64,000 nt of DNA from JAUILH01 sp964230215 (lineage in GTDB: Bacteria > Bacteroidota > Bacteroidia > Flavobacteriales_D > JAUILH01): contig CAXRGQ010000007.1 in NCBI GenBank assembly GCA_964230215.1, positions 248,001-312,000 on the forward strand. The letters are read 5' to 3'. The stretch's first letter is position 1. The number at the start of each line of letters is the position of its first letter. The notes under the pieces were generated by a model. It had not been told where the DNA came from. It ran no database searches and saw only the letters and a list, made by a program, of their open reading frames with translations. Of the stretch, positions 1 to 8,519 are shown piece by piece. A program made the translations under genes and the position numbers.

Positions 1-2528
1 ACTACGCTAATGTAGATGTGTGGGATGGAGCTTCTTGGGTAAATGTATTAAATCAAACTGCTGATGTTGGTGGAAATATGGCGCCTGATCATCAAACAAT
101 TGATATTACGGCATACGCTAACCCAGCAATGCAAGTGCGATTCTTCTATGATGATAATAATTCATGGGCTTGGTATTGGTCAGTTGATAATGTTGAAATT
201 AACGGTGTGAACTGTCCGTTAATCACCAATGTTACAGGCTCTAACATATCATTTGATCAAGCTGATATTAACTGGACAAGTTCTGCCACTAACGTTGATA
301 TTGAGTGGGGTGCGCCTGGATTCGCGCCTGGGACTGGAGCTGAAATCGGTTCTATAACAAACACGACTAATAATCCACATACAATCACAGGACTTACTCA
401 GTCTACCACTTATGATGTATATGTGAGATCAAATTGCGGAGGACTATTCTCAGCTTGGGAAGGCTATACATTTACTACTCTAGCTCAATATGATGGATAT
501 ATTACAGCGATTTCTGCACCTTCAGGGTCTTGCGGTTTAACTAATGCTGAAATGATTACCCTAGAATTAGCGAACGACGGTGGTGATACTATCTTCACGT
601 TTGATGTTTGTTATACTTTTAATGCAGGAACTCCAGTGTGTGAAACTGTAAATGATACTATTTTACCAGGAGGAACCTACACGCATACATTTGCTTCCAC
701 AGAAGATCTATCTGCATTTGCGACATACACATTTGATGCGTCTATAACAGTTGCGGGTGATCTAAATACCGCAAATGATGTATTTACTGGGTACAGTGTT
801 ACGCATACTACTACAGTTTCATCATTCCCTTATTTAGAGGATTTTGAAGGTGGTCAAGGTGATTGGACTATCAACAACTCAAACGGTGGAAACTGGGAAT
901 TTGGTACGCCATCTAATACGATTATTAACTCGGCTGAATCTGGAACAAATGCATTTGTTACTGGATTAAATGGAAATTATGTTGGGAACATGGACGATTT
1001 TGTTGAAAGTCCTTGTTTTGACTTCACATCTGCAACTGGGCAAGAAGTATTTGCCATGGATATATGGTGGGAATCTGAAGACGGTTGGGATGGTGCTAAT
1101 GTTACTTACTCTCTAGATGGTGGTCAATCATGGCAGCTATTAGGAAGTCTAGGTGGTGGTATGCCAACAGACAACTGGTATAATGACAATGTTGTTGCCG
1201 GTCCTTCAGGTTTCGGAGACACTTGGGCTGGAAGAAACGGAAACGGATCTGATGGCTGGGTGCAATCTAAATGGGATCTGGACTCAGCTACATTTGTTGG
1301 TAATTTCGTTAAATTCCGTGTTAATTTTGGATCAGATGGAATTATCAATGATGAAGGATTTGCCTTTGATAACGTTGCTATTGCTTACCCGATAGTCGCA
1401 GATATTTATCCAGATTCTATGAACATTTGTGATACATCTTTCGCAACTAACTTATCTTCTCTAGGTATATATGATGACGCCATTTGGTCTGATGGACAAA
1501 CAGGTTTAGATGTTGAAATTGACAACTCTGGAACATATGATGTAATTGCATATGATATATATGGAATGTGTGTTATGGACACTTTCATATTAGAATTAAA
1601 TGAAAATTTCATCGCACCTGATCTAGGTCCTGACAGAGTTCTTTGTTTTGGAAATACTGAGACTCTAGATGCTGGATGGGATTCTGGAAATTTATATTCT
1701 TATGTATGGAATGATGCTTCTACCGACACTACATTAATGATTAATGCAGGTGGTATTTATGCGGTAACTAAATCGGATACGGCAGGGTGTGTGGCAACAG
1801 ACAGTGTAACTATCACAATGCCAGCGCCAGCTCAATTAGGCCCAAATACACAAGGTTTCTGTGCTGGTGATTCAATCACACTTGATCCTGGGGTAACTAA
1901 CGCTCAATCCTACCAGTGGAGTACAGGCGCTAATACACAAACTATTACTGTTTCATCAGTAGGTGGATACTCAGTTGTTGTTATTGATAGTTTAGGATGT
2001 TCTACTATTGATGCTGTTAGTGTATTACAATCAACTCCAATGCCTGATTTAGGTAATGACCCAACAGTATTGTGTGTTAACACAAATACCACTCTAGATC
2101 CAGGTACGTTTGATGCATACTCTTGGAGTACTGGAGATAATACACAAACAATTCTGGTACAAGGAAGTGTATTTGGATTAGGTAACCATACCTTTACTGT
2201 AACGGTAGTAGATTCATTAGGATGTACTGCTCAATCGTCAGTAACTGTTCAGTTTGAAGAATGTGTTGGAATTGATGAAGTAAGTCAAGCACAGCTTAAC
2301 ATTTATCCTAACCCGTCTACTGATGGTGTGTTCAATTACACAATTGAAGGACTAAGTGGAGAGTTTAACTTGTACGTTACAGATATTACTGGAAAGACTA
2401 TTAGTAACCTTGACAACACAAACAATGTTGTTGGCGTAATTGATTTAAGCACATTCGAAAGAGGTGTTTACTTCTTGAACATTGTTGCTAACGGTGATAG
2501 AAAGACTGTACGTCTTATCAAGCAATAA
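1..2528 (+). CDS. T9SS-sorted secreted multidomain adhesin-like protein, 5'-truncated by window edge
   Basis: The reading frame is open to the first bases of the window, so the N-terminus and signal peptide lie outside; about 841 residues are visible. Numbering from the GTG at 18, the visible order is: end of a jelly-roll/MAM-like domain (1-65), a fibronectin type III-like domain (about 68-155), a CARDB-like domain with paired cysteines (about 160-260), a second jelly-roll domain (about 265-455), and four Ig-like repeats starting near 457, 533, 601 and 674. Several of the repeats show an LGxD..LC..TLDxG pattern. The protein ends with a T9SS type A sorting domain from about 755 (IYPNPSTDG, then GVYFLNI and a basic tail). 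This implies export by Sec and then T9SS to the cell surface or medium. An adhesin or surface role is inference; no catalytic domain is visible. A strong terminator follows. Confidence 0.9.
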   Translation, partial: YANVDVWDGASWVNVLNQTADVGGNMAPDHQTIDITAYANPAMQVRFFYDDNNSWAWYWSVDNVEINGVNCPLITNVTGSNISFDQADINWTSSATNVDIEWGAPGFAPGTGAEIGSITNTTNNPHTITGLTQSTTYDVYVRSNCGGLFSAWEGYTFTTLAQYDGYITAISAPSGSCGLTNAEMITLELANDGGDTIFTFDVCYTFNAGTPVCETVNDTILPGGTYTHTFASTEDLSAFATYTFDASITVAGDLNTANDVFTGYSVTHTTTVSSFPYLEDFEGGQGDWTINNSNGGNWEFGTPSNTIINSAESGTNAFVTGLNGNYVGNMDDFVESPCFDFTSATGQEVFAMDIWWESEDGWDGANVTYSLDGGQSWQLLGSLGGGMPTDNWYNDNVVAGPSGFGDTWAGRNGNGSDGWVQSKWDLDSATFVGNFVKFRVNFGSDGIINDEGFAFDNVAIAYPIVADIYPDSMNICDTSFATNLSSLGIYDDAIWSDGQTGLDVEIDNSGTYDVIAYDIYGMCVMDTFILELNENFIAPDLGPDRVLCFGNTETLDAGWDSGNLYSYVWNDASTDTTLMINAGGIYAVTKSDTAGCVATDSVTITMPAPAQLGPNTQGFCAGDSITLDPGVTNAQSYQWSTGANTQTITVSSVGGYSVVVIDSLGCSTIDAVSVLQSTPMPDLGNDPTVLCVNTNTTLDPGTFDAYSWSTGDNTQTILVQGSVFGLGNHTFTVTVVDSLGCTAQSSVTVQFEECVGIDEVSQAQLNIYPNPSTDGVFNYTIEGLSGEFNLYVTDITGKTISNLDNTNNVVGVIDLSTFERGVYFLNIVANGDRKTVRLIKQ

Positions 2529-2550
2529 TATTCTAATCATATTATAGTTA

Positions 2551-2579
2551 AGTGGCCGGTATATCCGGCCACTTTTTTT
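2551..2579 (+). terminator. Rho-independent terminator of the T9SS protein gene
   Basis: A perfect 9-bp stem, AGTGGCCGG at 2551-2559 and CCGGCCACT at 2565-2573, surrounds a 5-nt loop and runs straight into seven T residues. It lies 22 nt after the stop codon. Confidence 0.9.
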
Positions 2580-2604
2580 ATATTCCAACTTTAATTACAG
2601 ACAC

Positions 2605-3030
2605 ATGCCAGTATATCTACATCATCAAAACATAATTGTAAGAAAAGAAGCTTTAGAAAAGCATTACGAGGGAGGTTTAAATAGCTTCCTAAAGAAGTAT
2701 GAGGTAAAGCAGTCAAAAAACTTTAATGAACATGATCAAGAACTTGTCTCGATATCAAGTATGTCTGAGGAATTCATCCCTATTTTAAATGACTTTGAGT
2801 TGATGGGCTTGCACTACGACGAAAAGAAAGATATATCGAAAGACTATGTAGTTCATTTGCGAGGAGAAGGGCTAAGCTGGGAAGCGCCTTGGTTAAAATA
2901 TAACGCTGTATATGCATGGCATTCATCTCGTGATGAAAAAGAATTTGAACGCGTATTTTCTATGTCGGCCAAAGAATTTGAAACTTTTGTTGATGAAGAA
3001 TGTTCTAATGGTAGTTGGGCAATTTGGTAA
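2605..3030 (+). CDS. Hypothetical protein, 141 aa
   Basis: I do not recognise a family. The protein is cytosolic-looking, with no signal peptide or membrane helix, and rich in Glu, Lys and aromatic residues. It has a Trp-containing segment (EGLSWEAPWLKYNAVYAWHSS, about residues 93-113) and ends in GSWAIW. It stands alone between the terminator of the T9SS gene and a hairpin shared with the convergent sucAB unit, so it is probably monocistronic. The ATG at 2605 is the first in frame after the terminator. That it is a real gene rests on its length, codon pattern and clean bounding by two terminators. Confidence 0.65.
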   Translation: MPVYLHHQNIIVRKEALEKHYEGGLNSFLKKYEVKQSKNFNEHDQELVSISSMSEEFIPILNDFELMGLHYDEKKDISKDYVVHLRGEGLSWEAPWLKYNAVYAWHSSRDEKEFERVFSMSAKEFETFVDEECSNGSWAIW

Positions 3031-3048
3031 GACATACATTTAGGATAT

Positions 3049-3075
3049 AGAAGAGGGGCTTTTAGCCCCTCTTCT
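3049..3075. terminator. Bidirectional hairpin terminator between convergent genes
   Basis: A perfect 12-bp stem, AGAAGAGGGGCT at 3049-3060 and AGCCCCTCTTCT at 3064-3075, has a 3-nt loop. It lies 18 nt after the stop of the upstream plus-strand gene and 22 nt from the stop of sucB on the minus strand. T runs are weak on both sides, but the position between convergent genes fits a shared terminator. Confidence 0.7.
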
Positions 3076-3097
3076 ATTATAATATGTTACCAGTCCA

Positions 3098-4360
3098 TTA
3101 AAGACCTAATAGAACTTCATAAGGGCTCTTAGAACCAAATATGAGTCTTTCAGGATTCTCTAACATCTCTTTTACTGCCTTTAAGAAACTAACACTTTCT
3201 TTTCCATCAATAATTCTATGATCGTAAGAAAGCGCAACGTACATTATCGGTCTTATCTCCACCTTTCCGTTGATCGCTACTGGACGCTCAACTATATTGT
3301 GCATTCCCAGTATAGCACTCTGCGGTGGATTAATAATTGGAGTACTAAGCATAGAACCAAATACCCCGCCATTGGTAATTGTAAATGTACCCCCTGCCAT
3401 TTCATCTGGAGATATCTTGCCATCACGCGCCTTAATTGCAAGACGTTTAATTTCTGCCTCTATCTCCGCTAATGACATCTGCTCTGCGTTTCTTACAACA
3501 GGCACCATCAAACCTTTTGGACTTGATACAGCAATACCAACATCTGCATAATTATGCATAATCATTTCCTTGCCTTCAATTTGTGCATTTACGGCTGGAT
3601 ATAAATTAAGCGCCTCAGTGCAGGCTTTCGTAAAGAATGACATAAATCCAAGCCCCACTCCGTGGACCTCTTTAAATTTGTCTTTGTATTGTTTTCTCAA
3701 GTCCATAATTGGCTTCATGTCAACCTCATTAAATGTCGTTAACATGGCCATTTCGTTCTTAACAGAAACCAATCTTTCAGCCACCTTACGTCTTAACATA
3801 GACATCTTTACGCGCTCAGTGTCTCTTGTACCGCCCCAACCACTTGCGTTAGAAGCGCTGAACCCAGCTGCCATCGCTGCCACAACATCTTGTTTTGTGA
3901 TTCTGCCATCTTTACCGGTCCCACTTACTTGATTTGCTGCAATTCCATTTTCATCCATGATTTTCTTTGCTGCAATAGATGGATGACCTGAAGCGTAAGA
4001 ATCACTCTTTGTATCTTCCTTACTTGCAGGCATAGGATTAGGGGCTGGCGCAGCTTCTTCTTTCTTCGGGCTTTCTTCAGCAGCTGGTGCTGCACTAACC
4101 TTTGACTCAAAGCCTTCTGGTTTTGGCGCACTTGTGTCTATCAAACATACTACATCTCCTACAGCAACCGTGTCACCATTTTCCGCTTTTAATGTAATTA
4201 TACCCGATTCTTCCGCCGGTAATTCAAGCGTAGCTTTATCAGAATCAACCTCTGCGATTGTTTGGTCCTTCTCAACATAATCGCCGTCTTCAACTAACCA
4301 TTCGGCTATTTCAACTTCTGATATCGATTCGCCCGGAGAAGGCACTTTCATTTCCAACAT
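3098..4360 (-). CDS. sucB: Dihydrolipoyllysine succinyltransferase (2-oxoglutarate dehydrogenase E2)
   Basis: This is the E2 core of the 2-oxoglutarate dehydrogenase complex, transferring succinyl groups from lipoate to CoA in the TCA cycle. The order is an N-terminal lipoyl domain with the lipoylation motif EVDSDKATLELP (Lys42), a flexible Ala/Pro/Glu linker (about 80-115), a peripheral subunit-binding domain (about 125-162, HPSIAAKKIM...GKDGRITKQDV), and the catalytic domain with the active-site DHRIIDG motif (His381, Asp385). Its 420 residues are usual for SucB, which normally carries a single lipoyl domain. It starts 15 nt after the sucA stop, so it is co-transcribed and its product joins the SucA complex. 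The neighbouring E1 is of the SucA type, which supports succinyl rather than acetyl specificity. Confidence 0.96.
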   Translation of the reverse strand: MLEMKVPSPGESISEVEIAEWLVEDGDYVEKDQTIAEVDSDKATLELPAEESGIITLKAENGDTVAVGDVVCLIDTSAPKPEGFESKVSAAPAAEESPKKEEAAPAPNPMPASKEDTKSDSYASGHPSIAAKKIMDENGIAANQVSGTGKDGRITKQDVVAAMAAGFSASNASGWGGTRDTERVKMSMLRRKVAERLVSVKNEMAMLTTFNEVDMKPIMDLRKQYKDKFKEVHGVGLGFMSFFTKACTEALNLYPAVNAQIEGKEMIMHNYADVGIAVSSPKGLMVPVVRNAEQMSLAEIEAEIKRLAIKARDGKISPDEMAGGTFTITNGGVFGSMLSTPIINPPQSAILGMHNIVERPVAINGKVEIRPIMYVALSYDHRIIDGKESVSFLKAVKEMLENPERLIFGSKSPYEVLLGL

Positions 4361-4375
4361 AGTCTATGTATTTAT

Positions 4376-7102
4376 TTATTTTGTTGCCACTTTAGCGTAG
4401 CTCAATACTTGTTCAAATAATTTATTGTGTCTAATCTCGTACACCTTAGACGATCCTGCCGCTGGACTTCCACTAGCTGGTCTTGAAATCAAGTCTAATT
4501 GTACAGATTTAAACGATCTTAAGATGTAACCCCAAGCACCCATGTTTTCAGGCTCTTCTTGCAGCCAAACATGGTTTTTCGCATTTGGATAAGATGCAAT
4601 AATGTTATCCAATTGAGTTTGTGGTAGGGGGTATAGTTGCTCTAATCGGACTAGGGCAATATTATCTACCTCACCTGCAGCTTCCATTGCTTCTAAAGTA
4701 TCATAGTATATTTTACCAGTACAGAACACGATCGAATCTACTGCCTTTCTATCCTTGATCTTTGGGTCGTCCATGACCTCTTGGAAACAACCTGATGCCA
4801 TGTCCTCAAGAGTGGATACACATTTAGGGTATCTCAAAAGCTTTTTAGGACTGAATACAATTAATGGTTTTCTGAACTCCCACTTTAACTGTCTTCTAAG
4901 CGCATGGAAGAAATTGGCAGGCGTTGTAATATCACACACCACCATGTTATCTTCTGCACAAAGCTGTAAGTAGCGCTCCATACGACCACTTGAATGCTCA
5001 GACCCCATGCCTTCATATCCGTGCGGTAACAGCATTACCAAGCCATTCATTGAGCGCCATTTATCTTCAGCACTACTCAAAAATTGGTCGATAATAATTT
5101 GAGCTCCATTGTTAAAGTCTCCGAACTGTGCTTCCCAAATAGTTAAACCATCAGGTCTTGCAAAGGCATACCCATAATCATAACCTAACACTCCGTATTC
5201 GGACAATAGTGAGTTGTATATCTGGAATTTTCCTTGTTTGTCACTTAATAAGTTCAGTGTTACTACCTCCTCTTCAGTATCCTCTGTTTTAACAACCGCG
5301 TGTCTGTGTGAGAAAGTTCCTCGCTCAACATCCTGTCCTGATATTCTAATTGGATGACCTTCGTCAAGCAAAGTAGCATACGCCAAGGTCTCGGCCATCC
5401 CCCAATCTAGACTATTGTTTTCTATCATGGAAAGCCGGTCATTCATCAACTTCTCTATTTTTCTAAAGTACTTTTTACCCTCTGGTAAGGTGGCTACTTT
5501 TTTACCAAGCTCTTTAAGCTTTGCAACAGCAACACCCGTTTCTGGGCTTTTTTCGAAATCTTCATGAACAGATGTTCTCAAATGCTTCCACTCCTCTTCC
5601 AAGAAATTGGTGATTTTGGCTTTTTCAATCTGCTTAGCTTCTGATAGTCTGAGTTGTAATTCATCATCAAACTCTTGCTTCATTTTAGCAGCTTGTGCTT
5701 CATCAATTTTGCCAGCGGCTATCAATTCATTGAAGTATAAGGTCCTAGGAGTAGGATGCTTTGAAATAATCTTATAGAGCTTTGGTTGTGTAAACTTTGG
5801 CTCATCACCTTCGTTATGTCCATACTTTCTGTAACACAGAAGGTCAATAAAGAAATCTTGATTAAAACGTTGTCTATACTCCAATGCCATCTGCGAAACC
5901 TTAACTACAGCCTCAACATCATCACCGTTCACGTGGAATACTGGGCACAAAGTAGTTTTAGCAACATCCGTACAGTAGGTACTAGATCTTGCGTCTAAAT
6001 AATTCGTTGTAAACCCAACCTGATTATTGATAACGATATGGATAGTACCTCCTGTTCTATACCCATCTAATTGGGCCATCTGAACAACTTCATATACAAT
6101 ACCTTGACCAGCTACTGCTGCGTCACCATGCACTAGAATCGGTACGATTTGATCTTCTTTATATCCAAACTCATCAATCTTTGCTCGAGTAATTCCTTCA
6201 ACTACTGGATTTACCGCCTCTAGATGTGAAGGGTTCGGCGCTAAAGTCATTTTTATTTGATGGCCACTATCTGATTTAACGTCACATGTAAATCCAAGGT
6301 GGTACTTAACATCACCATCAAACAAACTATCCTCATATTCTTTCCCTTCAAACTCAGAAAATATATTCGAATAAGTCTTATTAAAGATGTTAGCCAATAC
6401 ATTCAATCGACCTCTGTGTGCCATACCCATAACAAACTCTTGAACGCCATTAGTTGCAGCGTACTCAATTAATCTGTCTAGGGCAGGAATCAAGGCTTCT
6501 GCTCCCTCAATTGAGAATCGCTTCTGCCCTACAAATTTCTTTTGCAAAAACTGTTCAAACACCTCTGCCTGATTCAGCTTATGCATAATATGTTCTCTAT
6601 CTGTGTCCGAAATCTTAGGTTGATTATCTAATTCAATCATGTTTCGGATATAGCTCAATTTTTCAGGATCACGCATGTAGTTGTACTCGATTCCGATACT
6701 ACCGCAATACGTCTCTTTCAAATGGTCTACTATCTTGGATAATTTGGCCTTGCCTATTCCAACTTCCTCTCCGGCAAAAAACTCCTCCTCTAGATCGGCC
6801 TCTGCCAAGCCAAAATTTTCCAAATCAAGTGTTGGCGAGTATTTTCTACGCTCTCGTACAGGGTTGGTTTTAGTAAATAAATGCCCTCTTGAACGATACG
6901 CATTTATAAGATTAATTACTTTAAACTCCTTGCCTGTGTTGCCGCTCATTGAGTCGGCCGAGTAGTCTGCATGTTGGAATTCGAATCCCTCAAAGAATTT
7001 CTGCCAACCGGCATCAACTGAGTTTGGATCCTTTTTGAATTGTTGATACAGCTCATCAAAAGCTGCTACGTCCCCATTACTGAGGTATGAAAACTTGTCC
7101 AT
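4376..7102 (-). CDS. sucA: 2-oxoglutarate dehydrogenase E1 component
   Basis: Thiamine-diphosphate-dependent E1 that decarboxylates 2-oxoglutarate and loads succinyl on the E2 lipoyl group. The 908-residue length matches SucA. Visible features are the N-terminal segment beginning DKFSYLSNGDVAAFDELY, the MGMAHRGRLNVL motif (about residue 225), HGDAAVAGQGIVYEVVQM (about 325), the INNQVGFTT segment, FHVNGDDVEA of the ThDP/Mg site, and YGHNEGDEP. The C-terminal transketolase-type pyrimidine domain contains GTFSHRHAV and GSEHSSGRMERYLQL. It is the first gene of the sucAB unit; a TAGATTTG promoter element lies 29-36 nt upstream of the ATG. Confidence 0.97.
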   Translation of the reverse strand: MDKFSYLSNGDVAAFDELYQQFKKDPNSVDAGWQKFFEGFEFQHADYSADSMSGNTGKEFKVINLINAYRSRGHLFTKTNPVRERRKYSPTLDLENFGLAEADLEEEFFAGEEVGIGKAKLSKIVDHLKETYCGSIGIEYNYMRDPEKLSYIRNMIELDNQPKISDTDREHIMHKLNQAEVFEQFLQKKFVGQKRFSIEGAEALIPALDRLIEYAATNGVQEFVMGMAHRGRLNVLANIFNKTYSNIFSEFEGKEYEDSLFDGDVKYHLGFTCDVKSDSGHQIKMTLAPNPSHLEAVNPVVEGITRAKIDEFGYKEDQIVPILVHGDAAVAGQGIVYEVVQMAQLDGYRTGGTIHIVINNQVGFTTNYLDARSSTYCTDVAKTTLCPVFHVNGDDVEAVVKVSQMALEYRQRFNQDFFIDLLCYRKYGHNEGDEPKFTQPKLYKIISKHPTPRTLYFNELIAAGKIDEAQAAKMKQEFDDELQLRLSEAKQIEKAKITNFLEEEWKHLRTSVHEDFEKSPETGVAVAKLKELGKKVATLPEGKKYFRKIEKLMNDRLSMIENNSLDWGMAETLAYATLLDEGHPIRISGQDVERGTFSHRHAVVKTEDTEEEVVTLNLLSDKQGKFQIYNSLLSEYGVLGYDYGYAFARPDGLTIWEAQFGDFNNGAQIIIDQFLSSAEDKWRSMNGLVMLLPHGYEGMGSEHSSGRMERYLQLCAEDNMVVCDITTPANFFHALRRQLKWEFRKPLIVFSPKKLLRYPKCVSTLEDMASGCFQEVMDDPKIKDRKAVDSIVFCTGKIYYDTLEAMEAAGEVDNIALVRLEQLYPLPQTQLDNIIASYPNAKNHVWLQEEPENMGAWGYILRSFKSVQLDLISRPASGSPAAGSSKVYEIRHNKLFEQVLSYAKVATK

Positions 7103-7130
7103 AAATATTTAACACAATGTTATCTATACA

Positions 7131-7161
7131 CAAATCTAACAAATATTATCAGCCATACATA
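7131..7161 (-). promoter_or_regulatory. Putative Bacteroidota-type promoter of sucAB
   Basis: On the minus strand, TAGATTTG (7138-7131) matches the -7 consensus TANNTTTG exactly. TATG at 7161-7158, 19 nt upstream, is one base off the -33 TTTG. The predicted start of transcription is about 20 nt upstream of the sucA ATG. Confidence 0.55.
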
Positions 7162-7212
7162 ATGAATTACCATAAGATATTCGATTGCGTTTATTTTATC
7201 TTATTCTTCCGA

Positions 7213-7563
7213 TTATGCGCTAAACTTTCTTCTTATCACAACCTTTTGAAGCTCACGTTTTAGAATCATTTCAGCGATAGCCATCGCTGGTTCATCACTT
7301 CCTAACAAATTAGAAATACGGCTTTCAGGCAAATCAATTCTGTACATTAAACTAAATAATCTATCGGGTGCTTTGTCCAATAAAGCATCTACGGTATAGC
7401 TCAAATCTGCACATAACCGTTCAAAATAATCATCTCCCTGTTTAACTTCTCTGAGTTGTAATTCAATCTGTCCAAAATCTTTTTCGATTTGATTCAAGGT
7501 ATCTTCCAGCAACTCCTTGTCAGTGAAATGCCTTTTTTCTAGTCCAAATTCCTGTTCATTCAT
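7213..7563 (-). CDS. Hypothetical small acidic helical protein, 116 aa
   Basis: No family recognised. It is a soluble, predicted mostly helical protein with heptad-like Glu/Leu patterning (EDTLNQIEKDFGQIELQLREV) and a basic C-terminus (RELQKVVIRRKFSA). It lies upstream of sucA in the same orientation with a 110-nt gap that holds a sucA promoter element, so a link to 2-oxoglutarate dehydrogenase is only positional. It is divergent from the lipoprotein phosphoesterase, with 12 nt between start codons, so the two genes must share or interlock their promoters. ATG is at 7563. Confidence 0.7.
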   Translation of the reverse strand: MNEQEFGLEKRHFTDKELLEDTLNQIEKDFGQIELQLREVKQGDDYFERLCADLSYTVDALLDKAPDRLFSLMYRIDLPESRISNLLGSDEPAMAIAEMILKRELQKVVIRRKFSA

Positions 7564-7575
7564 TATTTTAACGGC

Positions 7576-8412
7576 GTGAAATTAGCTTTTGCAATAATAA
7601 CTCTAATTGGTCTGAATGCTTTGAGTGCGTGCAGCGAGAATTCAACAAAACGCGAGAAAGAGTTAACAGCTCAGCCAGTAATAACGGTGATTGGACATAC
7701 CAGAAATTCGGACCCAAACGAGAACTACATCCCATCAAAAGTCCTACAAACACTCGAACAAACAGAAGGAACCGTTATGATGCTAGGTGATCTTGCGTTT
7801 TATACCACAAAAGACTCTAAAGTCCTAGAGAAACTAAGTACATCCATAGACTTAAAACGAGATGATGTGCTTTTTGCCCCCGGAAATCATGACATTACTG
7901 ACAGGCAGGTACTAGCCAAGTACTTTACATCATCCTATCCACAATCGTATAGGAAAGATGACGTGCTAATAATTGCTATGGATACAGAAATGAATGGTGG
8001 AAACATCATTAACGAACAGTTTGATAATCTGCAGAAAATCTTAACAGATAATTCAGATGCAAAAAATATAGTTATCGGCACTCACCAACTAATTTGGCTT
8101 CAAGATGATGGTTATTATGAGTCGATTGCTGATAGCTTAATAAATGGCTATGTTGGAGACTGCAGTTATTGCCTCCGAGAGAATAATTTTTATGAAGAAG
8201 TATTACCCATGATTGAGGCCTCTTGCCCTGAAGCAGATTTAATATTTGTTGCGGGAGATGTTGGACATAAGGTAACTCACTACATTACCAAATTTAATGA
8301 TCGTATATCATTTATGGCAATTGGTAATAATGGAGAAAAAACAAATGTGATGCTTAAGTTTTATAGAGATGATAATAGGCAGCTCACGTCTGAAGTTTCC
8401 GTTGACATTTAA
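7576..8412 (+). CDS. Calcineurin-like metallophosphoesterase lipoprotein with degenerate metal motifs
   Basis: The start is GTG at 7576. The N-terminus is a lipoprotein signal ending in the lipobox LSAC (Cys19), so the protein is probably membrane-anchored in the envelope. The phosphoesterase motifs are recognisable in order but not all intact. GDLAF (GDxx) and GNHD are canonical and GTHQ supplies the single His. The first motif reads VIGHTR instead of DxH, and the final GHxH is replaced by AGDVGHK. Lack of the first Asp and last His means metal binding may differ from the classical two-metal site. The substrate is unknown. A subtilase follows 107 nt downstream in the same direction. Confidence 0.8.
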   Translation: MKLAFAIITLIGLNALSACSENSTKREKELTAQPVITVIGHTRNSDPNENYIPSKVLQTLEQTEGTVMMLGDLAFYTTKDSKVLEKLSTSIDLKRDDVLFAPGNHDITDRQVLAKYFTSSYPQSYRKDDVLIIAMDTEMNGGNIINEQFDNLQKILTDNSDAKNIVIGTHQLIWLQDDGYYESIADSLINGYVGDCSYCLRENNFYEEVLPMIEASCPEADLIFVAGDVGHKVTHYITKFNDRISFMAIGNNGEKTNVMLKFYRDDNRQLTSEVSVDI

Positions 8413-8519
8413 AGCCGAACGAAAATTTAACCGTTTGTACACATAAAATCAATGTTCTTCACATAAAAGCCAACTTATATCGATGAATTGCGTACATTGA
8501 TAGACGAAAATCTATTATT

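Noticed and set aside
3218..3932. Plus-strand open frames opposite sucB
   Set aside because: Antisense shadows of sucB codons; no start context or family likeness.
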